Positions 58,501 to 60,149 of a DNA stretch of 64,000 nt are shown in pieces. Source of the DNA: Chrysogorgia sp. JL179-B06 (lineage: Eukaryota > Cnidaria > Anthozoa > Scleralcyonacea > Chrysogorgiidae); assembly GCA_035772405.1 (NCBI GenBank), contig JAYKKM010000228.1, forward strand, positions 1 to 64,000, read 5' to 3'. The notes beneath the pieces are model-generated. The model had not been told where the DNA came from. It saw only the letters and a list, made by a program, of their open reading frames with translations, and searched no databases. The position numbers were made by a program, and so were the translations under genes. Positions within the stretch are counted from its first letter, which is position 1; each line of letters starts with the position of its first letter.

Positions 58501-59691
58501 ATCCCTAAGATGCATTATATGGTACATATACCTGACGAGATTACAAGGTATATAAGCTATCAGTAAATATAAGTTCATAACATGGAAGGCATATAGACAC
58601 GGCAATTATGTGTCCGAGTAGAATGTAATATGTATATTTGAATTTATTTTTATAATTTTAATTTATCTGATAAAATTTCTTTTTTTACTAGATTTGGACC
58701 TCCTCGAAATATCTGGACCATGAGATTTGAAGCAAAACACAGTTTCTTCAATCTGAGTTGTATTTCCAAGAACTTCAAAAATATTCCGAAATCCCTGTCA
58801 TTTTCACATCAACAGTATGTTGAAACATCTCATTTTACTTATCAAATTCACTCCAGTTGAATTCTTATGGATAGAAAATTGCTAACAAAGTTGTAAATAT
58901 TTTATAGAAATATGTGCTGGAACCTTCTGACATCTCCTGGACAAACTATTACAAATTACTTGTATAGTGGTGATGTTGTTGGACCAGGTAAATTTTACAT
59001 TTTTTTCAGAATATTTTTAATAATGGCCCACTATGCTTAATAAAACAATTGCACCTAAATGGGTCAAAGTACTTTTAAATAATATTGAATTGCAAGTTGT
59101 AATTGCTTATATCTTATTGTAATTTTTAGGTGATAATAACATTGATTTGTGTAACCATCCACATGTTCAGTTACTAATTAAAGCAGTAGGTTTGAATGAA
59201 CTACCCAATACATTCACAGGAAGCAGGTAAAGTTGAAGTTGAAACTATGACAGTGCTGACTATATGTTTCATATATACAGTGTTGGAACCTTACACATTT
59301 ATTCTGTGAATAAAATCAGAAGTGGAGAATGACTAATTAATGTATTCTTTGATATAGGGTAAAACATGTTGAAATTCATGGCATTAAATACAAACCAGGA
59401 TGTGCTTTACGACTAAAGGAAATGGATGATTTTGGAGATCATGATTACCCTTCCTATGGTCGACTAGAGGAAATAATTATCTGGGAAGATGGAAAGTTTT
59501 TTGTTGTTCAAGTTTTACAGACTTTACAATTTATGAATCATTTTATGAGCTATGAAGTGGTTCCAACTGATGGAAGGGTAGTAGTTTCACTTAAAGACTT
59601 GCCATGGCATGGGGTGTTAAATATTGTAAAAAGAAATGACAATATGTTTATGGTTGAAAGAGACTCTGCAAATGTAGAATTAGATATATAA
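28557..59691 (+). CDS. CMC-type transposase, 11 exons, open throughout
   Basis: Exons: 28557-29132, 29275-29391, 30895-31105, 56433-56590, 57252-57428, 57630-58020, 58286-58547, 58692-58814, 58908-58987, 59130-59226, 59358-59691. All introns are GT-AG, all phases agree, and the sum is 2526 nt (841 residues plus stop) without an internal stop. N-terminus: two zinc-finger-like motifs (CDYCNFVC..., CVSCPRSFTKMSSLQKHFYRQH). Core: TGDTLGSNYISGFKEG (first acidic residue), RFCRHC (the CxxC knuckle), MPEDIMHILLEG (second Asp plus MH) and MRFEAKHSF (Glu). This order, with CxxC between the acids and D..MH, is the CMC signature. Intron 3 is 25.3 kb because of the YR element and Polinton, yet the coding frame is intact, so it may still be functional if that intron is spliced. 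Some exons alone look like short ORFs. Confidence 0.87.
29480..30240 (-). mobile_element. 5'-truncated LINE fragment
   Basis: Minus-strand remnant in transposase intron 2. The open stretch 30095-29754 encodes the C-terminal part of a CR1/Jockey-like RT (LILPLFDYADVIWGDKN, then ALETLNWKRLDGRR), followed by a 3' region and a (TTA)n tail, read on + as (TAA)n at about 29496-29520. Only the last few hundred bases of the element are present. Confidence 0.82.
30549..30751. repeat. Fold-back element in transposase intron 2
   Basis: Arms beginning TTATTTTATAAAAGAGATAG and ending in its imperfect complement at 30751, with an inner stem CCTGATGCAAACAC.GAGAGAGTTTGG. Total about 200 bp. It is probably a MITE; no target duplication was assigned. 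Confidence 0.7.
31528..31636. repeat. YR split direct repeat A1
   Basis: 109 bp beginning AAAAAGAGATCGCCAATTG; repeated exactly at 31943-32051 (A2). The interval 31637-31708 between A1 and B1 is the unique spacer of the 3' end. Confidence 0.93.
31709..31942. repeat. YR split direct repeat B1
   Basis: 234 bp beginning TCAACACAGCGCAAAG and ending TTTAGCCTAATT; identical by eye to B2 at the other end of the element. B1 runs directly into A2, so the B1-A2 junction mimics the joined ends of a circular intermediate. Confidence 0.93.
31943..32051. repeat. YR split direct repeat A2
   Basis: Exact copy of A1, lying between B1 and the recombinase gene. Together B1-A2 provide the internal recombination target expected in this element class. 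Confidence 0.93.
32219..34161 (-). pseudogene. YR retroelement pol: RT, RNase H and tyrosine recombinase (broken)
   Basis: Read leftward. RT (34161-33335): FGVIPKKGQKDKWRLIVDLS, VNDGI, AKFDVEAAYRNILV (motif A), LPFGLRSAPFIFN (B) and LLHYLDDYI (catalytic YLDD). RNase H (about 33374-32726): EVTSDAAGSAGFGAFW, YKELFPII, HCDNLAVVSILN, PGVKNNVADALSR. Recombinase (32659-32219): HSFRIGAATMAG (HxxR) and LGRWTSNAYQMYIR with the Tyr nucleophile. Frame breaks occur near 33350, 33110 and between 32830 and 32660. The first codons of RT lie on the far side of the Polinton (53575-53767). The order RT-RH-YR without integrase defines the YR class. It is probably non-functional as written, though some breaks could be sequencing errors. 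Confidence 0.9.
34162..34330. repeat. Terminal hairpin of the Polinton (left)
   Basis: The first 169 bp are a long imperfect palindrome: AGTAGTATAGCAAGTGGGGC at the extreme end is answered by GCCCCACTTGCTATACTACT at 34311-34330. The inner arms CGACCTCAACCGTGAGTATA... pair fully down to AAATTT around a loop of about 20 nt. The same structure is at 53400-53568. A hairpin at each end could prime or terminate replication, or reflect a hairpin-ended linear genome form. Confidence 0.93.
34678..34834. repeat. Inner fold-back within the left TIR
   Basis: Arms GCTAACAACAACATTCCATT and complement (32 bp, about two mismatches) enclose an AT-rich loop with three TTTTCACTTTGAAAAAAT-like repeats. A mirror copy is at 52896-53052. 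It could be a MITE trapped in the TIR and copied to the other end, or a replication or packaging signal. Confidence 0.8.
35038..35529 (-). CDS. Polinton small coiled/hydrophobic protein, unknown
   Basis: 163 residues from the ATG at 35529; the GTG one codon earlier is ignored. The N-terminal half is charged and predicted helical (EDPTIEELVEE..., VIDKIWRQYELKRMEIANAF). The C-terminal half has a hydrophobic stretch, VPFLGLLSGGITTSKYVY. I do not recognise a family. It is the last gene of the left-reading cluster, 24 bp after the ATPase, and its 3' end lies in the TIR. A truncated, diverged inverted copy is at 52440-52692. A TATA-like GTATAAGTAGTAACGTG immediately precedes the ATG. Confidence 0.7.
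   Translation of the reverse strand: MVKRKSDEDPTIEELVEETANTSTVEDNINVRRSELIRLSGDGVVSQSEAYIKKASAKVIDKIWRQYELKRMEIANAFLTDLLISKFASLLDGLNAIENPDELNDELQKDPLLKKDVESIVAIITPSVPFLGLLSGGITTSKYVYDHHFKSKATNTENSERVD
35554..36153 (-). CDS. Genome-packaging ATPase (FtsK/HerA, A32-like)
   Basis: 199 residues. Walker A GMTACGKT at residues 11-18, and Walker B LIVLDDC at about 87-93, followed by a sensor-like VIVITQQLTSI (about 121-131). The short length and motif spacing match the packaging ATPases of Polintons, adenovirus-like and NCLDV A32 proteins, which drive DNA into preformed capsids. It lies 15 bp downstream of the capsid gene in the same direction, the usual neighbour. The frame is intact with all nucleotide-binding motifs present. 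Confidence 0.9.
   Translation of the reverse strand: METPFNALIVGMTACGKTHYLLNTLESEYRGKFDYIVLICPTFEWNKAYQDWKYVCDPDVLAIDCAQDSVDAVLKCVTNVFKGTNTLIVLDDCASGQDVKNRTSQLVNLAFSARHFMLSVIVITQQLTSIAKPYRENISKLVCFYCPSRSDMKVVIDDYLGNISKEEASAIVTALKNNKYARLEISLRYPYSHEVVIPQ
36169..37407 (-). CDS. Putative major capsid protein (hexon-like)
   Basis: 412 residues. I recognise it from family memory as the large structural protein found beside the ATPase in cnidarian Polinton-like elements. Characteristic blocks: WDKGTTIVNENINLPRKSM (about 255-273), MKAIVLLFTN, and SEEFLYPNIENVRVTIEGVP near 290-310, followed by KFYAEAKRLFG. It is rich in predicted beta strands and lacks transmembrane segments, consistent with a double jelly-roll capsid protein. 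Size (about 400-450 residues) and position between the ATPase and the 476-aa gene support this. Structure prediction is needed to prove the fold. The ATG at 37407 is preceded by AAAGTAT. Confidence 0.65.
   Translation of the reverse strand: MNATSAELSPGFRRAIMGVIRGARTQHVITLNPNKVSPGEELYIDIPKLKVSSCLVPGSLGLVFDFKNANAKSWFLNNVSKLLVEKLVVRLAGETVYDNNGENYTGVYRDLWESVTARDQMIDYGIGGENLRKLVSKDDSGATSGNAAKVSDALMFGVIGTKQRIKLGKIMNDHGLYAPFSMNNNLQYVITLPKATDIMVAQSGSAVGGYTLENLELEYETIDNQELADEIASGYASGRSLSYEHITLMKTTEWDKGTTIVNENINLPRKSMKAIVLLFTNKVRTDSEEFLYPNIENVRVTIEGVPNSVYSQGIPKSKFYAEAKRLFGLGEEHTQFMTIQKFYKDGFALVIDLRSVQDNYNVATGKKIVNTQSGVLLEITKKATTANVMCRVFVMSDGLVNFMNNGLQSIQY
37430..38860 (-). CDS. Coiled, C-terminally membrane-anchored virion-like protein
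   Basis: 476 residues. Acidic N-terminus (GEGFDEIEMENFDKYEGES), a basic central segment (KYGKPKRILIPGKKG), a heptad-rich coiled-coil region (about 300-370, EAIDKANERIVELEGKDLT) and at least two C-terminal hydrophobic helices (GLSAVAISMAGIITTIIIAG and LAQNLWVLAVVLAWFAYDYY). It is a transmembrane protein and likely a structural or membrane-remodelling component, given its place between the capsid and integrase genes (22 and 6 bp gaps). No family is recognised with certainty. The sequence TAATATA directly precedes the ATG. Confidence 0.75.
   Translation of the reverse strand: MAEGGEGFDEIEMENFDKYEGESDEQLEKTLADIEDFIEGMYGEYTEDNMPEDVRVNYDDYQDHAKKIMSELDARRGGQKETSFVDTDDGKTVTIRGTNTEVPAVEFVEQGSYGDVNDTSYSTALEVRSDDLYRRLDKINVFNKEIKKNQVKRVKLIDKKTYELYKKKLGHDVASREIANRSYVTGSGSILFKPMNKDGKYGKPKRILIPGKKGLIYSKDVSSKNAIEQFKQLVDQIPESTETTAVTTEVIPDDFPVIETRVGYDDTPGLSPDENRELNGVLNPSDGVARESRIGANGALRIQANHFQEAIDKANERIVELEGKDLTTAENEEHIDLHERVIGLTQAKYRTLGQLEIEEVREQQEVDIDRFQRFKEWAKENMVGLSAVAISMAGIITTIIIAGRSAVMKGAMATRSFAQAVKNAITKMGPWAVGLANLVYNALTLGAKGLAWLAQNLWVLAVVLAWFAYDYYKLKR
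38867..39973 (-). CDS. Polinton integrase (rve/DDE with chromodomain)
   Basis: 368 residues from the ATG at 39973; the in-frame GTG three codons upstream overlaps the preceding gene. Retroviral-type integrase core: ELQMDLVDMSKYS (first Asp), FDDGLEFYN (second Asp) and KKAAVVERFNRSLK (Glu), then an SH3-like segment (FRVGESVRISKYKSVF). The C-terminal 50 residues form a chromodomain (YRVEKVLKRKKVRGRKMAL, then WLGYESKHNSWIPESDI). It catalyses insertion with a 6-bp duplication, matching AATGCG here. The chromodomain may guide integration to methylated histone. All catalytic residues are present and the frame is intact. Confidence 0.95.
   Translation of the reverse strand: MELGVETEQGLRDIYYNPKTGYSGVERLYQNALGDGLKVTRKTVKEWLTAQDTYTRYKPIVRRHKFRATFVGFLGEELQMDLVDMSKYSKQNGGYYWILTGIEILSRYAFGIAVYRKDTKNMTKAVGKLLVDFKDRFGTMPKLAQFDDGLEFYNVGVKSLLKEHGVEYFSTKSDKKAAVVERFNRSLKSIMWKYFYTHGTYKWIDVLVQFVGNYNSNVNRSIMMKPKDVNKSNEGEVWTTLFGHQFADNPLPKFRVGESVRISKYKSVFTKGYEANFTEELFKVVKVIRGDPNVYEIEDHTGEQIIGKFYEQELSLVNKERGGDDVYRVEKVLKRKKVRGRKMALAKWLGYESKHNSWIPESDIQNVS
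39979..40770 (-). CDS. Putative minor capsid / vertex protein
   Basis: 263 residues starting MSLNYGFDS. Predicted beta-rich with no hydrophobic helix; central block LGDIGLLLGFAKDAVITLGG and a conserved LKYVEVSCDAV, ending in VGAVLLELYIV. The neighbouring frames at 40796-41456 encode a paralog with the same blocks in the same order. The N-terminal MSLNYG is shared with the fibre-like protein at 42856, suggesting both dock on the same partner. I propose a single-jelly-roll minor capsid or penton-like role from position and composition. This is inferred, not recognised. It lies 5 bp upstream of the integrase. Confidence 0.55.
   Translation of the reverse strand: MSLNYGFDSGGYVEKRRTHNNPQKLTVLIEGVEKVVTFDYSVVATHDSPHIIVKTATVFWSYDNVMGSGDIQFFDISTGKPTSEVGPVRVGVGYYDFDALVRALRHTLRVFMMDLVVERLMATGKSRVKVQSLRTLGTPKVELRLGDIGLLLGFAKDAVITLGGQWNDSPNKIDMNRGLKYVEVSCDAVETESNVGTDGNRSDVITTLPIPTEQSLDGGIQRYAYVESKVRIKKGIYSSMTFRVKPNNGDADVGAVLLELYIV
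40796..41456 (-). pseudogene. Frame-broken paralog of the putative minor capsid protein
   Basis: Two frames together resemble the 263-residue neighbour. The first (41456-41181) contains LLVKKATIFWDYVNVE, matching IIVKTATVFWSYDNV. The second (to 40796) contains GLKYVQVGCSIV and VGDILLDLYA, matching GLKYVEVSCDAV and VGAVLLELYI. The break lies near 41175-41185 beside an A5 run. Relative to the neighbour this copy lacks the MSLNYG head. It is either a decayed duplicate, a sequencing indel or a frameshifted product. The ATG at 41456 is only 23 bp from the divergent ATG at 41480. Confidence 0.75.
41457..41479. promoter_or_regulatory. 23-bp divergent start region
   Basis: Only 23 bp (ATAATATAGTGTGTGTTATGT plus two bases) separate two outward-facing ATGs. 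A TATA-like ATAATATAG lies in it. Both mRNAs would need promoters overlapping the opposite gene or essentially no 5' leader. Confidence 0.7.
41480..42853 (+). CDS. Conserved-looking 457-aa protein with C-terminal membrane anchor
   Basis: 457 residues; family not recognised. A mainly soluble body (for example YYQAIAGMYIATYRSG and YSPSVWINLMNKAISD, predicted helical) is followed by a Thr/Ser-rich linker and one C-terminal hydrophobic helix, TLAIILGFSTVSGYLVTKY. The first gene of the right-reading structural cluster, it stops 2 bp before the fibre-like gene. The tail anchor suggests insertion into a membrane, perhaps an internal virion membrane or host endomembrane. A structural role is inferred from position only. 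The frame is intact. Confidence 0.75.
   Translation: MLTKRKQGELILLSEFPNAQLNKFEFGYNLADDNKTVKTVDTYFKSGPKYSDMINIKSSKFTKNKGFTKFLSDTPRFPKIWSSDGRVLKLLLTETHKSYREVATFPPYVLNYPTHNFDVFVDDNNSFKSNLPKIFIDTKKRYDDKAIGGNVNTVWTLTESYYQAIAGMYIATYRSGVSLQNLSYHVDVPKQVVGLMRFHVYFTIRRVMFRLSKSQVDINNILRLYLPDWRLLKGHLPLTDVDNRYIKDIQGDYRRYCPRHSDGFTPLGQELLNQSIEVYMYAILGAQARSKQSIVGTRASARETQQIFRDIVENAVVQYSPSVWINLMNKAISDTNVKLDTAVTPNTWLIPRSMVLLKDPIVGYNNVLRTSSETGMTFGYNDGLNYHRASKAKHKKVHQAAGLHLETLVTPPAKKTVVTTNQIAQTTTSKSDTTTTLAIILGFSTVSGYLVTKYTLK
42856..43806 (+). CDS. Fibre-like attachment protein
   Basis: 316 residues. It starts MSLNYGYES, like the minor-capsid candidate. Residues about 30-70 hold a phage-tail-fibre-type motif (MSGIIDMQGSAIKNVADPV, DDSDATNKRTLEQL), which in phage fibres forms the trimeric shaft-to-anchor region. 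The remaining roughly 220 residues are beta-rich (FNCPSMQWCDLSIFVVVRLP, then MHMISIHWQMYNSHVRVNN) and look like a concanavalin/laminin-G type head. Together this suggests an anchor, short trimeric neck and receptor- or glycan-binding head. Function is inferred from architecture. The frame is intact; the next gene starts on the base after its stop. Confidence 0.7.
   Translation: MSLNYGYESDDPHDKILKRTKRHLDEDPKLSATGGRMSGIIDMQGSAIKNVADPVDDSDATNKRTLEQLLSGFLKSQSYNIVLDFNVSTHALKNVEFHTNGSNKVKAIGETSKLVQNNSTYGPIVGISSVSQSFLSPVLTPIPLESGLHFNCPSMQWCDLSIFVVVRLPTRTAGSNWETIISNDDGQWDKFIGYKTGMTNGLAYGGSIPAMESICTIPSGVDISKMHMISIHWQMYNSHVRVNNIKSTDSDFVANMKKIGTPYGTIFGIHRPRIPLAPYAYPSLIEFYGVKIVSGYMTNRDIIIMGGEMMKEYGVK
43807..44013 (+). 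CDS. Small protein with N-myristoylation-type start
   Basis: 68 residues. The N-terminus MGACISRPHE fits the N-myristoylation rule (Gly2, Ser6), and Cys4 is a potential palmitoylation site, so membrane anchoring is likely. The rest is polar, with no hydrophobic helix and no recognised family. It starts directly after the stop of the fibre-like gene and is followed 6 bp later by the 46-aa cationic peptide. Virion membrane or matrix-like roles would be consistent, but this is inference. Confidence 0.65.
   Translation: MGACISRPHETYKINKTTDHMFKAGGSFGRGDVTLELHAEIGMRSKKTYGKPIMLPESDTVGVVGDVT
44020..44160 (+). CDS. 46-aa cationic amphipathic peptide
   Basis: Short frame beginning MGWLRKLIRNIRKFFRRH, 46 codons, stop TAG at 44158-44160. 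Residues 3-22 form a striking amphipathic helix: hydrophobics at 3, 4, 7, 8, 11, 14, 15 and 11 Lys/Arg within residues 5-25. Such peptides either condense DNA (adenovirus core protein X-like) or disrupt membranes. It sits in a collinear cluster with virion-like genes, 6 bp after the previous stop. The tight spacing and strong bias argue that it is real; function is inferred. Confidence 0.65.
   Translation: MGWLRKLIRNIRKFFRRHRKLRTNKTHLLHWYTTNQIYKKPDTYVE
44184..44945 (+). CDS. BRO-N / VRR-NUC nuclease with C-terminal zinc finger
   Basis: 253 residues. Residues about 5-95: a BRO-N DNA-binding domain (GEIWFKAKEVASALGYARP, INELGVYSLTFSSKLERAK, FGRWVHSEVLPSVKKS). About 125-220: a VRR-NUC nuclease (RGTPDLIIAN, GLVIEFKNPGG, SEEQESLLLRYKSAGY), with the catalytic PD..EFK core visible. 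C-terminus: a CCHC-type finger (CSQCFRKFKNKSALSNHERR). BRO-N proteins are typical of large DNA viruses and phages, and VRR-NUC domains are structure-specific nucleases. The fusion probably acts in genome replication or resolution. CTATAGTA directly precedes the ATG. Confidence 0.88.
   Translation: MATNSVQLFDGHQITTVNHNGEIWFKAKEVASALGYARPKDAVHDHVEPDCKMKMEQTSFINELGVYSLTFSSKLERAKHFGRWVHSEVLPSVKKSLADVGLKHNQFKMITEFDLHTKVVGFLRKYYPEAILIAACGENQDTSSKRINSWKKGYQRGTPDLIIANANRQRSGLVIEFKNPGGTGKISEEQESLLLRYKSAGYLTLLCDSYDDAITTVVKYFFDVGFQCSQCFRKFKNKSALSNHERRYCKETF
45182..45754 (-). CDS. tdk: Thymidine kinase, TK1-like
   Basis: 190 residues. P-loop GPMFAGKTT at residues 12-20, Walker-B-like DVIGIDEGHWY (about 84-94) with the active-site Glu, GLISTERLKR (lasso side), and a structural zinc site formed by CAVCCD and CRRHH. 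It phosphorylates thymidine and so supports dTTP supply for DNA replication in non-dividing cells. Such kinases are common in NCLDVs; I am not aware of one as a regular Polinton gene. The 5' end overlaps the preceding gene by 17 bp in the same direction. GGTATAGTAATC precedes the ATG. The frame and active site are intact. Confidence 0.92.
   Translation of the reverse strand: MKKTGKLEIVIGPMFAGKTTETLRRLITLSKSGLKVLYINNAGDTRRTDHAFSTHRQTIVVGSDSLPAKLITNLPSSSEIADYDVIGIDEGHWYSGLLPIIREYIKAGIHVIICGLISTERLKRIGELDTLFPMADDITFLKAYCAVCCDTRGTTVEAPFTWRYNPGPSFVGGAEQYRAVCRRHHPSTQN
45738..46475 (-). CDS. Putative zinc-finger protein, unknown function
   Basis: 245 residues. Its C-terminal half has paired Cys/His sites that look like two metal-binding units: HVCKVGCKEILG...HVLSPAHRHF and YTCHPCGVVTNN...HRLRHESSRSH. 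The N-terminal half is helical without recognised motifs. It is expressed toward the thymidine kinase gene and overlaps it by 17 bp, so the two are probably co-transcribed. A nucleic-acid-binding role is likely from the fingers, but the family is unknown to me. GTATAACATA precedes the ATG. Confidence 0.65.
   Translation of the reverse strand: MTQDREVSEEVIDRLLRTAFVSVSTPRVDNGPNVLNEYFSIYDLLDLRCEEVLIKQPIPQVDCARHLHDTWIDLREGRAKEIADRLASIIPVWCYSSFKYLMLASDVYLSNPSGSNGTLLGNSLQVFLVTLIWKPCPTKAKAWLDLAANRDVHVCKVGCKEILGVDDIRDHVLSPAHRHFARDENVYTCHPCGVVTNNPMHRLRHESSRSHLRNLELQRIFNNEQQLPQQERTFLWRYSNHEENR
46476..46607. promoter_or_regulatory. Divergent control region with 23-bp direct repeats
   Basis: Between divergent genes. 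Contains 2.3 tandem copies of ACTGTGAGACACCTGTGAGG plus TCA (46528-46550, 46551-46573, partial 46574-46581). It is the only sizeable direct repeat between Polinton genes and could be an operator or replication signal. Confidence 0.65.
46608..46955 (+). CDS. Small single-pass membrane protein
   Basis: 115 residues. A Lys/Arg-rich N-terminal segment (VKDPKRVAAGKKLAEISKA, about 22-40), one transmembrane helix YGYIVGTLGVIIAAASLW (about 60-78) and a Ser/Thr-rich tail. It begins the right-reading cluster that ends in the polymerase. No family is recognised. The basic segment before the membrane helix suggests an N-in topology with possible nucleic-acid contact. The frame is intact. Confidence 0.7.
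   Translation: MVEDSQTAVEAKITADVKSVKVKDPKRVAAGKKLAEISKAAKEKKMREMIVSEERGGEWSYGYIVGTLGVIIAAASLWHTISSEKETQLEPVSTTPASVSESHKTRRPALDTFDS
46971..47213 (+). CDS. 80-aa membrane protein
   Basis: 80 residues with two mildly hydrophobic stretches (ALLVTTGAVAVSMIS and VKLAAAVGAGTLLVKWL), consistent with a short hairpin membrane protein. It starts 15 bp after the previous stop and ends 4 bp before the next gene. Unknown family. Confidence 0.65.
   Translation: MYMAAIDRKELMSELYDALLVTTGAVAVSMISKRALGEPLGTPETVKGTVKLAAAVGAGTLLVKWLQSKKWIPTDPFKSM
47218..47637 (+). CDS. Membrane protein with central coiled coil
   Basis: 139 residues: an N-terminal hydrophobic helix (VVAGGIFNAVAFAGAGFMFS), a long heptad-rich coiled coil (about 30-90, LEQLASAKEAWYENEVAKK) and a C-terminal hydrophobic helix (LLFVSALGLGSGIAVWVLT). 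A bitopic, bundled architecture recalls spacer or fusion-pore-like scaffolds, but the function is unknown. A broken partial copy of this gene is at 48416-48627, showing a local duplication. Confidence 0.7.
   Translation: MVSVVAGGIFNAVAFAGAGFMFSKFNHIGYEAEMKRHNHALEQLASAKEAWYENEVAKKDKIQRLRQMLSDANADINNTNHALEELRSVMTIQHSGRVFTDLPRVADYYQPSAEMKEYQLLFVSALGLGSGIAVWVLTR
47666..48226 (+). CDS. Zinc-ribbon protein, possibly VLTF3-like transcription factor
   Basis: 186 residues. A zinc ribbon at about 34-56 (CSDCDVVKNMTN...CPKCGDIEWG), followed by a helical region with KRSWWMGRRLRNVVKGEHLE and IKEDFLKVVNVL, and a C-terminal NYYDEWFRKK. The order ribbon then a W/F..L....GK block resembles the NCLDV late transcription factor VLTF3 (poxvirus A2-like). 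The match is from memory and is moderate. If right, the element has its own late transcription factor. GTAGTATAAGAGCG directly precedes the ATG. Confidence 0.55.
   Translation: MDKLMRQMSYGLTIDEIASETQTECGDTLRIYYCSDCDVVKNMTNRGGYACPKCGDIEWGYTQSYSDMRLTRLKSVHKRSWWMGRRLRNVVKGEHLELIKEDFLKVVNVLHSCNLIKGRNVSRYGYYIIRLCHRRRVKTLEKVSDLKDGKVKDLFDDNLFGVVYPKLGWCESGDNYYDEWFRKKQV
48240..48706 (+). pseudogene. Chimeric debris from a local duplication
   Basis: Three joined pieces. 48240-48410 resembles the polymerase N-terminus (NPLTKRR..., ATNVHGFNRDQEGQPVVEDL). 48415-48627 is a copy of the 47218 gene (GGVFNAVAFAVGGFISSRF...). 48627-48706 copies the end of the 47666 gene plus its 3' leader (GTAGTATATAGAAGCC). 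It looks like a tandem duplication of the block from about 47226 to the polymerase start, followed by internal deletions. Divergence of the order of 10% shows it predates this insertion. Confidence 0.85.
48707..52391 (+). pseudogene. Protein-primed DNA polymerase B (one frame break)
   Basis: Plus-strand polymerase in two frames meeting near 51627 at an A6 run. N-terminus: tandem repeats around NPLTGRAVNVHGRVYNQLVR. A Cys/His finger (HFCRYCLQCFTRADVLERH). Exonuclease motifs FVVYADFEAI (Exo I), YDSHFIMQEI (Exo II) and YHDLYLKSDVLLLADVFENF (Exo III), with an embedded EndoVII-like finger (CHICSVEYT...DHCHVSGKYRGSAHRDCN). Polymerase motif A MYLDANNLYGWAMS, motif B TAAKNAFEKDFFKLMNNS and, in the second frame, motif C HFTDTDSLLYSI. 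This is the pPolB of Polintons, which starts replication from a protein-bound end. The break separates motif B from motif C, so the protein is not made as written unless the sequence has an error. GTAGTATATAGAAGCC precedes the ATG. Confidence 0.93.
52440..52692 (+). pseudogene. Diverged inverted copy of the 163-aa gene
   Basis: Matches the C-terminal half of the gene at 35038 in opposite orientation (reads SKFASLLDGLNAIENPDELN), with a deletion of about 20 bp after the DELQKDP-equivalent and several changes. Its last 36 bp lie in the perfect TIR. It shows that the TIR once extended, or was copied, into a coding gene. The short interval 52392-52439 before it has no feature. Confidence 0.85.
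52657..53568. repeat. Polinton right terminal inverted repeat
   Basis: Mirror of the left TIR, with the fold-back at 52896-53052 and the terminal hairpin at 53400-53568. It ends CTATACTACT followed by the AATGCG duplication. Confidence 0.96.
53400..53568. repeat. Terminal hairpin of the Polinton (right)
   Basis: Exact reverse complement of 34162-34330, so both ends carry the same orientation of the small internal asymmetries (for example GCGAGCCCAAT versus AATAAGCCCAC). No flip/flop difference between the two ends is seen. Confidence 0.93.
53575..53767 (-). pseudogene. N-terminal piece of the YR pol frame
   Basis: Continuous in frame with the RT at 34161 once the Polinton and one AATGCG copy are set aside. 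It reads SNIFPVSKVTPLVVAEFKKE then LVSYVLQGLEHGFRLGF, the usual region ahead of the RT in this family. A TTTTAG acceptor-like sequence directly precedes it (sense), and I see no ATG, so pol may be expressed by splicing from gag. The interval 53768-54114 between this piece and gag holds no other gene. Confidence 0.75.
54115..55416 (-). CDS. YR retroelement Gag-like protein
   Basis: 433 residues from the ATG at 55416; an in-frame TTG 12 bp upstream is not needed. The N-terminal half is low-complexity (Ser/Gln/Pro-rich). A conserved central-to-C-terminal block follows, with VPAKLVTQILAGKFIDFAEL and ITDIVQWMEAFTIYSSV, known in many animal YR elements, then HRWKDLNQYKLLILRTYRQY. Near the end is a CCCH zinc finger (C-x7-C-x6-C-x3-H: CLSWNAGRC...CKFSH) and a basic tail (KDRRTKRRSVSPPPRKQKR) suited to RNA binding. 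It lies just downstream (sense) of repeat B2. The frame is intact, in contrast to pol. Confidence 0.85.
   Translation of the reverse strand: MEQLTRNSRQAAEDAFEADPSVASTDIGGVREDGAVGNQRSNVEPSPQFLASVIAAVKSALSDEQGTIVPPIEERNLTQTSSAPVLPVGESEGESSSLVAQTHGFQLSGAPPSFAQNIASAQDGQGRSPTVIPSFVTTFSSARTAVNHVGRDNTSLSGAGSGMPQLGQTNSSNQFVGNLTPQSRSAETGSSIPLSQFAVSHFQQPFVVGPGYSPVPAKLVTQILAGKFIDFAELLSANLNCYETEPQLLFDGRLVLAAAPKKPRRQITDIVQWMEAFTIYSSVVISNFPHRWKDLNQYKLLILRTYRQYLGGVWHSYDVAFREQAAATRLTDWSKIDVQLFNFHAAGANVKGSSDSSRTNASGFGEEPRGNERSSVRCLSWNAGRCLAPTSLCKFSHTCLDCYGGHRRCNCPGKDRRTKRRSVSPPPRKQKRH
55435..55668. repeat. YR split direct repeat B2 (sense 5' end)
   Basis: 234-bp copy of B1 at the outer end of the element, immediately upstream (sense strand) of gag; it probably contains the promoter. 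It ends at the host sequence TAAACTCTG that continues in the empty copy. Confidence 0.93.
55669..56432 (+). other. Remainder of transposase intron 3
   Basis: Up to 56402 it is the continuation of the internal duplicate (matches 19871-20625) and holds no gene. It ends in CTTTTTTTGTAG, the acceptor of exon 4. Confidence 0.85.
56640..57159. mobile_element. hAT-like MITE in transposase intron 4
   Basis: 520 bp with inverted ends TAGGGATGCACCGGAAC and complement (GGTTCCGGTGCATCCCTA), flanked by GCCTTTTG (56632-56639) and GCCTTTTT (57160-57167), an 8-bp duplication with one change. GC-rich CCGGAA-type repeats occur inside both ends. The 8-bp duplication and AGGGATGCACC-like ends are typical of hAT elements. 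No transposase is inside. Confidence 0.85.
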
Positions 59692-60149
59692 TTGGCTCAA
59701 ATTATGATATCTTACACTGCACATTCCAGTTGAGTTTGGAACCAGGGTGTTAGCTAGCAAATCATGTTGACCATGCTAACGTGGCCAAAAAGATAAACCT
59801 AAATATTTTGGTCAGCTGAAATAAAACTGTTGTCCTCAAGCAATATATTGCTGATTACTATATGTGAAGATTTGTTTAACAATACAATTTTTGCAGAGCT
59901 ACACAAAGTGGCGACCATGTCAGGGGAATGTAATTGGAAAATTACTCCTTGTATTTAAAAAATGCTCATATTATATAGAGGCACAATATGAAATCCTAGC
60001 TAAGAACACAAACTGTTTTGTATAAAGTTTTATAGACATTAATTTTAAAAAAACTATTGTATTAAAAATGTATTCAAGTCTATGTTGTGATAAGGTGTGG
60101 TGAATGCAATATTCACATAATATATTTATTCCCGATTATTATTTCCTGT

